A DNA stretch of 64,000 bases from Shinella sp. (lineage in GTDB: Bacteria; Pseudomonadota; Alphaproteobacteria; Rhizobiales; Rhizobiaceae): positions 1 to 64,000 of the forward strand of contig QFQX01000016.1 in the NCBI GenBank assembly GCA_003248775.1, read 5' to 3'. Below are positions 24,924 through 33,794 of the stretch, in pieces. The translations under genes were made by a program, and so were the position numbers. Each line of letters begins with the position of its first letter. Position 1 is the first letter of the stretch. A model generated the notes under the pieces. That model was not told the origin of the DNA, did no database searches, and saw only the letters and a program-made list of their open reading frames with translations.

Positions 24924-25549
24924 CATATCCTCCGCCGAATACTTCGGCATCATCGTTAACAGGGAGCGCTGGCGTGTGAACAGGACAGAGACAGCGTTCC
25001 ATTTGAGCATCGAGCCTTATCCGGCGTGTCTTTCCCGAAGCTGACGGTCAGCCCATCACGAAGAACGGTCGATCTATTACCTCTTCCCGCTGGTGCATGG
25101 CTGTCGCATTTCGGGTATTCCAAGAGGAGCTATGATGCACCGGATCACCCCTAGCCTATCGAATATCCACCCCAGGGAAAGCCTGAATGAACGGCCAATA
25201 GCATCAGCGGAGAAGTGATCGTGGGGCGACAGTCTAGACCGCTGCAGCACCGCGATTGGTATCTATCGTCATTCCACGAAGCATCGATCCAATGCTCGCG
25301 ATGTCTACCACGTACGTATCAGGGACCGTGCGACAGAAGATATGAACGTATGACGCGAATCGCATCACTTGCTTGAAGTATTCGACAAGCTCAACGAATG
25401 CATCGAATTCGCCAGCAGGCGATAAAAAGAATCGCGACGAAACAGCGGCTTGCGGATCTTTTCCACCGACCCTTATCACCCATAAAGGTCAGAAAACTTT
25501 TCATTAAATTTTAAGAAATAGACTGCGCTTTCCAAGCGAGGTCTTTGTT
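24924..25549. other. Gap of about 620 bases with remnants
   Basis: It contains the second direct-repeat copy (25383-25440). A minus-strand frame at 25234-25479 (81 codons, ending in TNRGAAAV) looks somewhat protein-like but runs through the repeat and has no recognised family. Nothing else is identifiable. It is probably debris from the rearrangement that brought in the FkbM gene. Confidence 0.4.
25383..25440 (+). repeat. Direct repeat, copy 2
   Basis: The second copy of the sequence at 23780-23838. It restores the final codons (DKLNECIEFASRR, stop) of the frameshifted ORF but without its upstream part, so it is a partial duplication of that gene end. Confidence 0.8.
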
Positions 25550-26134
25550 ATGCGTACCGCCCTTGTCTCCACTCTCAGCGTCATGCTGATCCTGTCTGCC
25601 TGCGCCAAGCCGCCGAACCAGACGCGCAATGCCTGCGCGATCTTCGAGCAGCGCGACGGCCTGTTCAACAACTGGCGGCGGGCAGCCCGAAATACCGAGC
25701 GCGAATATGGCGTTCCGGTGCCGATCCTGATGGCAACGATCTATACGGAATCGGGCTTCCGCTCCAATGCCAAGCCCCCGCGCACCAAGCTCTTCGGCTT
25801 CATTCCGTGGAAGCGCAAATCGACTGCCTATGGCTATTCGCAGGCGCTCGATGGCACCTGGGATCGCTACCAGCGCGAGACCGGCCGTTACTCGGCACGT
25901 CGCACCGATTTTGCCGACGCCATCCAGTTCATCGGCTGGTATCACCGCCAGAGCAACATCAAGAACGGCATTCCGCTAAACGAGCCATATCAGCTCTATC
26001 TCGCATACCATTCCGGTCATGCCGGCTACTCGCGCGGAAGCTACCGAAGCAACAGCGAGGCGCTGCAGGGCGCCAAGCGCTTTACCAACATCGCCTACAC
26101 CTATTCCAGGCAGTTGCAGAGCTGCCCGAACTGA
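25550..26134 (+). CDS. Lipoprotein with SLT-type lytic transglycosylase domain
   Basis: The 194-residue protein begins with a lipoprotein signal (lipobox LSAC, Cys18). The fold resembles lysozyme-like SLT domains: catalytic Glu67 in IYTESGF, the YGYSQALDGTWDRY segment and a conserved YLAYHSGHAGY. It should be anchored in the outer or inner membrane facing the periplasm and cleave or bind murein. It is the first intact gene after the islet and is followed by a GFA gene after 39 bases. Confidence 0.8.
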   Translation: MRTALVSTLSVMLILSACAKPPNQTRNACAIFEQRDGLFNNWRRAARNTEREYGVPVPILMATIYTESGFRSNAKPPRTKLFGFIPWKRKSTAYGYSQALDGTWDRYQRETGRYSARRTDFADAIQFIGWYHRQSNIKNGIPLNEPYQLYLAYHSGHAGYSRGSYRSNSEALQGAKRFTNIAYTYSRQLQSCPN

Positions 26135-26173
26135 TCCTGCCAAAAGCTGCCGCCCAAGACACGAGGATATTGG

Positions 26174-26539
26174 ATGATCTATCGAGGCGGCTGCCTGTGC
26201 GGCGCGATCCGGTTTGAGGCAACCGGCGCGGCCGAAAAGCCGCATACCTGTTCCTGCAAGTTCTGCCAGCGGCATACAGGCGCGCTGACGGCAGGCTGGG
26301 TGGAATTTTCCCGCGAGAACGTCGCGTGGACCGGTTCGGGCGGAGCACCCTCCACCTATCGCTCGTCGGACTATTCGAGCCGGGCCTTCTGCCCCTCATG
26401 CGGAAGTTCACTCGGTGCACTCGATGACGACCTCGTGGTCGCCCTTCTGATCGGCACCTTCGACGATAGCACCGCCGCCGAACTGGAACCGCAATACCAC
26501 TCCTTCGAGGATGGCAAGCCGCGCTGGTGGCGCCCCTGA
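26174..26539 (+). CDS. GFA family zinc protein
   Basis: The 121-residue protein has the GFA/CENP-V zinc motif: GGCLCGAIRFE at the N-terminus, CSCKFCQRHTGA, and FCPSCGSSLG. Named for glutathione-dependent formaldehyde-activating enzyme, most members have unknown roles. GAGGA precedes the ATG. It may share a transcript with the transglycosylase gene. A hairpin lies just after it. Confidence 0.88.
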   Translation: MIYRGGCLCGAIRFEATGAAEKPHTCSCKFCQRHTGALTAGWVEFSRENVAWTGSGGAPSTYRSSDYSSRAFCPSCGSSLGALDDDLVVALLIGTFDDSTAAELEPQYHSFEDGKPRWWRP

Positions 26540-26542
26540 CAA

Positions 26543-26574
26543 GAAAAACCGCCCGCAGCAATCTGCCACGGGCG
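26543..26574 (-). terminator. Intrinsic terminator of the Tim44-like gene
   Basis: CCGCCCG (26548-26554) pairs with CGGGCGG (26568-26574). Read on the minus strand the stem is followed by TTTTT. The GFA gene on the plus strand may also end here. Confidence 0.75.
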
Positions 26575-26615
26575 GCTTCGTTGAGTAATGGCGAGGCCGG
26601 ATCGGCCCCGTTCTG

Positions 26616-27623
26616 TTATTCCGCGTCACCGACCGCCTGGATGGCCGAAATCTGCCAGTCAGTGCCGGCACGACGAACGAAGGTCCAGATCTCGGTGGAC
26701 TCCGAGGGATGGTCCGGATCGCCGCTGACAACGCTGCCGTTGTTACGGTCACGCAGGACGTCGATGCTCTCATAGCGCATGGCGACGGTCGCATATTCGA
26801 CATTGCCCTCGCGCCAGGATTCGGAAACATCGCCCTGCACCAGATGAACGTCGCGAACATCATTCTTCACGCCGCGCGTGGCGTTCTCGCTCAGTTCCTC
26901 GGCGAGATAGGACATGGCTTCCGGCGTGGTGATGCGACGCAGGGCCGAATAGTCCTCGGCAGCATAGGCAGCCTGCATTTCCTTCAGCAAACCCTCGAAG
27001 CGTTCGAGGTCGGGCTGACCGATGCCCAGTTCGTCGGGATTGCCGTTACGCGGTGCAGCCGGAGCAGCAGAGGCAGAACTACCACCCATGCGCGGGATCT
27101 CGAAAGCGGGGCGCGAGGGCGAAGGCGAAGGCTGCTGCGTGTCACGCGCCATGCCGGCGGCCCCGGAGAAAGCCGGCTGACGGTTGGCGAACATGCGCAT
27201 CGCAAAGCGGATGACGAAGAAGATCACAGCCGCCTGCAGCAGCAGGCCAAGGAAGCCGAAGCCGCCGCCGAAGCCGGAGCCCATCAGCATGCCGAACAGG
27301 CCGCCCATCAGCATGCCGCCGAGAAGACCACCGCCGATACCGCCGAGGAGACCACCGAACATGCCAGGACGCTGAGCATTCTGCTGGCGCGTCTGGGCAG
27401 CCGAAGGCGCAGCCTGCGATGCACCGGTGTTCGGCGTCATCGAGCGCTCGATAGGAGCAGCCGGTGCGGGTGCGGTCCGGGTGGCCGGCGGGGCGGAAAA
27501 CGTGCGCGTGCCCCGACTACCGAAGCCACCGCTCGCCTTGCGTGCTTCCGCCATGTCGGCCACGCTCAGCGCAACCGCCATGCCAATTGCCAGAACTCCG
27601 AAAAACTTACCGTATCGCCCCAT
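26616..27623 (-). CDS. Tim44-like domain membrane protein
   Basis: The protein of about 335 residues starts with a signal-like hydrophobic helix (GKFFGVLAIGMAVALSVADM), then a proline/alanine/threonine-rich stretch, a glycine-rich hydrophobic segment (about 93-120) followed by a membrane helix, and a C-terminal Tim44/mL45-like domain (about 200-335: LKEMQAAYAAEDYSALRRI). Bacterial members are membrane proteins of unknown role. ATG at 27623 was chosen over an upstream frame because it gives the signal and has AGGATCAGG nearby. It is divergent from eamA-tetR. Confidence 0.82.
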   Translation of the reverse strand: MGRYGKFFGVLAIGMAVALSVADMAEARKASGGFGSRGTRTFSAPPATRTAPAPAAPIERSMTPNTGASQAAPSAAQTRQQNAQRPGMFGGLLGGIGGGLLGGMLMGGLFGMLMGSGFGGGFGFLGLLLQAAVIFFVIRFAMRMFANRQPAFSGAAGMARDTQQPSPSPSRPAFEIPRMGGSSASAAPAAPRNGNPDELGIGQPDLERFEGLLKEMQAAYAAEDYSALRRITTPEAMSYLAEELSENATRGVKNDVRDVHLVQGDVSESWREGNVEYATVAMRYESIDVLRDRNNGSVVSGDPDHPSESTEIWTFVRRAGTDWQISAIQAVGDAE

Positions 27624-27822
27624 GGCCTGATCCTGTCCCTTCCCTTTGTTCACCGGCAGAAGCGCCGGAATTCGATGCCCCCATATGGGGGAGCTTCGCG
27701 AAATATTGAAGACTTGCGATAGGCTTTTCCCGAAAGAGATCCGGAAAACCCAGCGTTTCCGGGCTTTTGGTGAAAACACGCGCCTTCACGTTTTGGTGAA
27801 CTGTGAACACAGCGTTCAATAA

Positions 27823-27856
27823 ATACGAATAAGTATTAAATTGATACGATATCGTA
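27823..27856. promoter_or_regulatory. TetR-type operator region of the eamA-tetR operon
   Basis: TACGATATCGTA (27845-27856) is a perfect 12-bp palindrome, and ATAC-N6-GTAT (27823-27836) lies 22 bases (two turns) upstream. Both sit in an AT-rich stretch 44-77 bases before the eamA start. The TetR encoded as the second gene is the obvious candidate binder, giving autoregulation. Confidence 0.5.
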
Positions 27857-27899
27857 CATTATGTTACGCGGCGTGATCACTCCAGCATCGAGGTCCGCC

Positions 27900-28778
27900 A
27901 TGAATCCCAAGCTGTCAGCCGCTCTTGCCACCGTTCTCTGGGGCTTTACCTATATCATCACCACGACCATGCTCCCGCCGAACCCCATGTTCATCGCGGC
28001 TGTGCGGGCTATAGGCGGCGCGCTGCCGCTCCTGCTGATTGCCCGGGAGTTGCCTCCAAGGGAGTGGTGGGGGAAAATCGTCATTCTCGGCACGCTGAAC
28101 AGCGGGCTGTTCTTCGGCCTCCTGTTCATTGCCGCCATTCGCCTGCCGGGCGGCGTCGCGGCAACCTTCCAGGCTCTCGGTCCGTTGTTCATGGTGCTGC
28201 TGGCCTGGCCGCTGCTCGGCGCGATCCCGGCTATCGCCAAGGTTTCCGCCGTCTTCGTCGGCGCGGTCGGTGTGGCCATGGTCGTGCTGAAAAGCAATGC
28301 CGCCATCGATCTGATCGGCGTCGCGGCAGCGCTTGGAAGCGCACTCTCGGTCGCACTTGGCGGTATCCTCGTTCACAAATGGGGTCGGCCACGCTCGCTG
28401 CTCGGCTTCACCGCATGGCAGCTTCTCGTCGCCGGTATCGAACTCAGCCTCGTCACCGCCATCGTCTCCGATGTCCCCGCCCGTCTCTCTGCACTCAATG
28501 TGTTAGGCTTCGTCATCCTTGCGCTGTTCGTCACGGCACTTGCGTTTGCGCTCTGGTTCCGGGCGATCCAGGGCGCGGGTGCGGCCCATGTCGCGCCCTT
28601 CTTTCTGTTGACACCGATCACCGCCTTTGTTCTGGATGCGGTCTTCCGGGGCTTCGTGCCCAACACCGTGCAGATCGTCGGCGTAATGCTCGTGATCGGC
28701 AGCCTGCTATACAGCCAGCATGTCGACCGTCGCGGTTTCCGCCCCGCGCACCACGTTCATCCGACGAAGAAAAACTAA
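27900..28778 (+). CDS. EamA/DMT family transporter
   Basis: The 292-residue protein has ten hydrophobic helices in two EamA repeats (LSAALATVLWGFTYIITTTM at the start; ALGSALSVALGGILVHKWG in the second half). Such carriers export amino acids, metabolites or drugs. ATG at 27900 (MNPKLSAAL) follows CGAGG and fits the family; an upstream ATG at 27861 lies close to the palindrome. tetR follows after 14 bases, so it probably controls this exporter in response to its substrate. Confidence 0.88.
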   Translation: MNPKLSAALATVLWGFTYIITTTMLPPNPMFIAAVRAIGGALPLLLIARELPPREWWGKIVILGTLNSGLFFGLLFIAAIRLPGGVAATFQALGPLFMVLLAWPLLGAIPAIAKVSAVFVGAVGVAMVVLKSNAAIDLIGVAAALGSALSVALGGILVHKWGRPRSLLGFTAWQLLVAGIELSLVTAIVSDVPARLSALNVLGFVILALFVTALAFALWFRAIQGAGAAHVAPFFLLTPITAFVLDAVFRGFVPNTVQIVGVMLVIGSLLYSQHVDRRGFRPAHHVHPTKKN

Positions 28779-28792
28779 GGACGCATGCCATC

Positions 28793-29434
28793 ATGACCAG
28801 GGACGCCGCACCGGACAATGTCGAGCGGACAACATCGCGCGGATTGGCGCGGCGCAACCTGATCGTGACGACCGCGACCGACCTCTTTCTCGAGCAGGGA
28901 TATGACGCCGTCACCGTCGACGAGATCATCCGCGTCGTCGGCGGTTCCAAGACCAACCTCTACAAGCATTTCGGTGGCAAGGAGGGGCTGTTTTCCGAGG
29001 TCGTCGAACAGCTCTGTCACGATTTCCTGCAACCCCTCTCCGTTCTGGAGGTCTCGAGCCTGCGTCCAGCCGACGGGTTGCGGGTCCTAGGCTCCACGCT
29101 TCTGAAAATGCTGATGGCGGACCGGCATGTCGCGTTCCAGCGGCTGATGCTCGCCGTATCCGGCCGCTTCCCGGACCTGACGGGCGTCTGGTTCGAGAGC
29201 GGCCCTGTTCAGTCCCGCAAGGCTTTCGCGAATTTCATCGCCGCAAAGCAATCGAGCGGGGAGATGCAGGAGGCCGATCCGCACATGCTGGCCATCCAGT
29301 ATCACGATATGATCGTCACCAACCCGCTCTACCTCGCGCTGATGGGGAAGAAACCCTCGCCCGCCGAAATGGAACGCTCCATCGAAAGCGCGATCGCAAC
29401 ATTTCTGCTCGGTCAATTACCACACGGCAGCTGA
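28793..29434 (+). CDS. TetR/AcrR family transcriptional regulator
   Basis: The 213-residue protein has an N-terminal TetR helix-turn-helix (LIVTTATDLFLEQGYDAVTV, then VVGGSKTNLYKHFGGKEGLF, about 23-67) and a ligand-binding C-terminal domain like those of AcrR-type regulators. It is the second gene of a two-gene operon with an EamA exporter and two palindromes before the first gene, the standard arrangement for a self-regulating efflux pair. Confidence 0.9.
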   Translation: MTRDAAPDNVERTTSRGLARRNLIVTTATDLFLEQGYDAVTVDEIIRVVGGSKTNLYKHFGGKEGLFSEVVEQLCHDFLQPLSVLEVSSLRPADGLRVLGSTLLKMLMADRHVAFQRLMLAVSGRFPDLTGVWFESGPVQSRKAFANFIAAKQSSGEMQEADPHMLAIQYHDMIVTNPLYLALMGKKPSPAEMERSIESAIATFLLGQLPHGS

Positions 29435-29517
29435 CAGAACTGCATTTCCTGAGACAACCAGAATTTCATGAAGCAGAGCGGCACCCTCAACTGACCCGCT
29501 CCACCTCGCGCAAAAGA

Positions 29518-29551
29518 AAAAGCCCGTCTGGATGACGCCAGACGGGCTTTT
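29518..29551 (-). terminator. Bidirectional terminator between tetR and serA
   Basis: AAAAGCCCGTCTGG (29518-29531) and CCAGACGGGCTTTT (29538-29551) form a 14-bp stem with a six-base loop. It serves the convergent serA and tetR transcripts. Confidence 0.9.
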
Positions 29552-29577
29552 CCGATCTTCTCTTGGGAGGCGAAAAC

Positions 29578-31173
29578 TTATTCGACGTTGAAGGTCAGCG
29601 TCTTGGCTTGCTTGATGGCTGCGTTGGCCGTCAGCTTGTCAAGAACGGCCTGCTCCACTTCGCCGTCGACATAGAGAAGCGCGATAGCGTCACCGGCTTC
29701 CTTTTCGCGACCGAGCTGGAAGTTGGCGATGTTCACGCCGGCATTGCCGAGCGTCGTGCCGATGAAGCCGATCATGCCGGGAACGTCGGTGTTGGTGATA
29801 TAGATCATATGCTGACCGACATCTGCATCCATGTTGATGCCCTTGATCTGGATGAAGCGCGGCTTGCCATCCGAGAAGACCGTACCGGCAACCGAACGAG
29901 TCTGCTTTTCGGTCGTGACGGTGAGCTTGATGTAACCGTCGTAAACGCCGGTCTTGTCGCGCTTGACCTCGGACAGGATGATGCCCTTTTCCTTCACCAT
30001 GACCGGCGCCGACACCATGTTGACGTCAGCGACCTGCGGGCGGATGAGACCGGCAAGCAGGGCCGAGGTCAGCGCCTTGGTGTTCATGGACGCGGTCTGG
30101 CCGTCGTAAAGGATCTCGATTTCCTTGATCGGGCCTTCGGTAACCTGGCCGACGAACGCGCCGAGAACGTCGGCGAGCTTGATGAACGGCTTCAGGATCG
30201 GCGCTTCTTCCGCCGTGATCGACGGCATGTTGATGGCGTTGCTGACGGCACCCTTGACCAGGTAGTCCGACATCTGCTCGGCAACCTGCAGAGCAACGTT
30301 TTCCTGTGCTTCCGTCGTCGATGCGCCGAGGTGTGGCGTGCAGACGACGTTCGGCAGGCCGAACAGCGGGCTTTCGGTGGCGGGCTCGACTTCGAACACG
30401 TCGAAACCGGCGCCGGCGACGTGGCCGGACTTGATCGCGTCGGCCAGAGCCGCTTCATCGATCAGGCCACCACGGGCGCAGTTGATGATGCGAACGCCCG
30501 GCTTGGTCTTGGCAAGGGCTTCCTTGTTGAGGATGCCGCGGGTCTTGTCGGTCATCGGCACATGCAGGGTGATGAAATCAGCCTGGGCCAGCAGCTCGTC
30601 GAGCTCGACCTTGGTCACGCCCATTTCTTCAGCGCGTTCCTTCGACAGGAAGGGGTCGTAGGCAAGCACGCGCATCTTGAGGCCGATGGCGCGCGAGCAG
30701 ACGATGGAGCCGATGTTACCGGCGCCGATGACGCCGAGCGTCTTGCCGGTGATTTCGACACCCATGAACTTCGACTTTTCCCATTTGCCGGCCTGCGTCG
30801 AGGCGTCGGCAGCCGGAAGCTGACGGGCAACGGCGAACATCAGCGCGATGGCATGCTCGGCGGTCGTGATCGAGTTGCCGAACGGGGTGTTCATGACGAT
30901 GATACCGCGGCGCGATGCAGCCGGGATATCGACGTTGTCGACACCGATACCCGCGCGGCCGATGACCTTCAGGTTGGTCGCGGCGGCGATCAGCTTTTCC
31001 GTTGCCTTGGTGGCGGAGCGGATGGCGAGACCGTCATAGTTGCCGATGATTTCGGCAAGCTTGTCCTTGTCCTTGCCGATCTTCGGCTGGAAATCCACAT
31101 CCACGCCGCGATCGCGGAAGATCTGGACGGCGGTTTCCGACAGTTCGTCGGATACGAGAACGCGAGGTGCCAT
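29578..31173 (-). CDS. serA: D-3-phosphoglycerate dehydrogenase SerA
   Basis: The 531-residue long-form enzyme makes the first step of serine synthesis (3-phosphoglycerate to phosphohydroxypyruvate, NAD). It has the substrate and nucleotide domains (GRAGIGVDNVDIPAA; GKTLGVIGAGNIGSIV), the catalytic histidine in CTPHLGAST, an intervening domain and a C-terminal ACT domain (about 455-531) for serine feedback. AAGGAGG precedes the ATG at 31173; a longer frame is spurious. It follows serC by 87 bases with a hairpin between. Confidence 0.97.
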   Translation of the reverse strand: MAPRVLVSDELSETAVQIFRDRGVDVDFQPKIGKDKDKLAEIIGNYDGLAIRSATKATEKLIAAATNLKVIGRAGIGVDNVDIPAASRRGIIVMNTPFGNSITTAEHAIALMFAVARQLPAADASTQAGKWEKSKFMGVEITGKTLGVIGAGNIGSIVCSRAIGLKMRVLAYDPFLSKERAEEMGVTKVELDELLAQADFITLHVPMTDKTRGILNKEALAKTKPGVRIINCARGGLIDEAALADAIKSGHVAGAGFDVFEVEPATESPLFGLPNVVCTPHLGASTTEAQENVALQVAEQMSDYLVKGAVSNAINMPSITAEEAPILKPFIKLADVLGAFVGQVTEGPIKEIEILYDGQTASMNTKALTSALLAGLIRPQVADVNMVSAPVMVKEKGIILSEVKRDKTGVYDGYIKLTVTTEKQTRSVAGTVFSDGKPRFIQIKGINMDADVGQHMIYITNTDVPGMIGFIGTTLGNAGVNIANFQLGREKEAGDAIALLYVDGEVEQAVLDKLTANAAIKQAKTLTFNVE

Positions 31174-31227
31174 TGCGAGGCCTCCTTCAAAGAGTTCGTG
31201 TCGATGAATTCTGGGAATTTTCAAAGA

Positions 31228-31252
31228 GGCTCCGCCTTTTAACGGCGGAGCC
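31228..31252 (-). other. Intercistronic hairpin between serC and serA
   Basis: GGCTCCGCC and GGCGGAGCC form a perfect 9-bp stem with a seven-base loop. On the minus strand it is followed by TCTTTG, a poor T-tail, so it may give partial termination or mRNA processing between the two genes. Confidence 0.45.
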
Positions 31253-31260
31253 GGAAAACC

Positions 31261-32439
<1,179 letters not shown>

Positions 32440-32463
32440 ATAGATACCCTTCCAGGTAATTAG

Positions 32464-32481
32464 CCTCTCGTTGGGGAGAGG
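32464..32481 (-). promoter_or_regulatory. Candidate serC leader RNA element
   Basis: CCTCTC and GAGAGG form a 6-bp stem with a six-base loop, 25 bases before the serC ATG. A conserved serC-leader motif of unknown ligand is known in alphaproteobacteria; assignment here rests on position and a simple hairpin only. Confidence 0.4.
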
Positions 32482-32604
32482 TGTCCCGCCGTCGGAACTA
32501 CGCCTGTCGTGATTTCCCGTCAAGCGAATTTCGTGTCGCTCCTGGAAAATCTTTCGACGCTCCCGGATCATGCGATACGCGCCCAGAAATGCACGCAAAA
32601 CGAG

Positions 32605-32635
32605 AAAGGCCGCCCGCGTATGCGGACGGCCTTTT
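32605..32635 (-). terminator. Terminator of the outer-membrane protein gene
   Basis: AAAGGCCG (32605-32612) pairs with CGGCCTTT (32627-32634), extended inside by a partly paired CGC/GCG segment. The tail is TTT/CT on the minus strand. Confidence 0.65.
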
Positions 32636-32658
32636 CAAGACTGGAGTATAGAAAACTA

Positions 32659-33501
32659 TTACTTGTAGACGATCGGCTGTGGCGGCGGTTCGTAAGCCAC
32701 CGGCTGCTCGCATGCGCCGAACACATAGCGTGCACCGGCACGGATTTCGTGGCTATAGAAGCCCTTGTCGTAGCCCGGTCCGCCGTTCTGCTCATAGCCG
32801 AACATGTCGCCGCCCATCGTCTGGCGGAAGCGATAGCCGACATCGGCCTTCACGTTGCAGCTCAAGTCGATCGTGGTGCCGGCCATCAACTGGTAGGCGA
32901 ACCGCCAGCTGCCCTTGCCGCCATGCTCGACAGAGTCGTCACAGCTGCTGCCATCATCGGCGCAGGACGTGTTTCGCAGCTTGTCCCACTTGACGTAGGA
33001 GCCACCGATACCGCCACCGACATAAGGCGTGAACAGGCCGTAGGTGCCGAGATCGACATAGGCGTTGGCCATCAGCGTGTAGGCACGCATCGCGGAGAGG
33101 TCGTTCGAGGTGCAGGGGCCGACGCAGGCACCGAAATCAGCGCCGCCGCCCTGCGTGGAACCGCGGAAATCCGACTTGAACATGTAGTCGAACGTCAGAT
33201 CCGTGCGCAGGTAGTTGTTGACCTGATAACCGACACCGGCACCGATGGAGAAAGCATCCTTCAGCGTGGCACGGTCGAAATCCGCGCGATAGCCATTTGA
33301 TCCCTGGAAGAAATCAGCACCGCGAAGCTTGTTGAAGGAGTAACCGAGATCGCCGCGGAGGTACCAGCCTGAAGCTTCCGACACCGTGACCTCCGGCGCA
33401 TCCATGATCGGAGCCGGTTCGGGTTGATACAGATCCGCAGCAAAAGAAGCGGTCGTACTGACAAGCAGTGCGGCCGCCGCAGCAAAAAGGCTCGTCTTCA
33501 T
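32659..33501 (-). CDS. Outer-membrane beta-barrel protein (Omp25/RopB type)
   Basis: The protein of about 280 residues has a signal peptide (MKTSLFAAAAALL, cleavage after ASFA near residue 22) and alternating strands typical of the eight-stranded OmpA-like porin family of Rhizobiales (GWYLRGDLGYSFN; YVGGGIGGSYVKW; CNVKADVGYRFRQ; RAGARYVFGA). It has two cysteine pairs in loops and a proline-rich tail. ATG at 33501 follows GGAG; an ATG five codons earlier is less likely. It is the envelope protein preceding serC-serA on the same strand, but separated from them by its own terminator. Confidence 0.88.
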   Translation of the reverse strand: MKTSLFAAAAALLVSTTASFAADLYQPEPAPIMDAPEVTVSEASGWYLRGDLGYSFNKLRGADFFQGSNGYRADFDRATLKDAFSIGAGVGYQVNNYLRTDLTFDYMFKSDFRGSTQGGGADFGACVGPCTSNDLSAMRAYTLMANAYVDLGTYGLFTPYVGGGIGGSYVKWDKLRNTSCADDGSSCDDSVEHGGKGSWRFAYQLMAGTTIDLSCNVKADVGYRFRQTMGGDMFGYEQNGGPGYDKGFYSHEIRAGARYVFGACEQPVAYEPPPQPIVYK

Positions 33502-33740
33502 GGCTAGATACTCCAAAATCTATCGTTGAGTTACCGGACCCGCACATGGCCGACATCGTGATTTCTCTTGGATAATGAAGGAGAAAAGTTAAGGCTGGCT
33601 TAACTACGTCTGTTTACCCTGTTTGCTGGAATTTTGCTTAGTAAGAACACATCATTGCGCAGGAAAGCGGCGACGGAAATGGCTCGCAAAAATCGCCTTC
33701 TGGTTGCAATCGCTCATCGTAGCCTTTCCGGACAACGAAA

Positions 33741-33768
33741 AACGCGACGGGTTTGCTCCCGTCGCGTT
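33741..33768 (-). terminator. Intrinsic terminator of the chemoreceptor gene
   Basis: AACGCGACGGG and CCCGTCGCGTT form an 11-bp stem with loop TTTGCT. Read on the minus strand it ends in TTTTTCGTT. Confidence 0.88.
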
Positions 33769-33794
33769 TTGATTGGAATCGAAAGTCTTGGAGA

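Noticed and set aside
25234..25479. Minus-strand 81-codon frame in the islet
   Set aside because: It runs through the direct repeat, where the opposite strand carries the known ORF end, and no family is recognised. I kept it only as possible debris.
29563..31242. Plus-strand frame of 559 codons opposite serA
   Set aside because: serA on the other strand has all motifs; this frame is a compositional mirror with no family resemblance.
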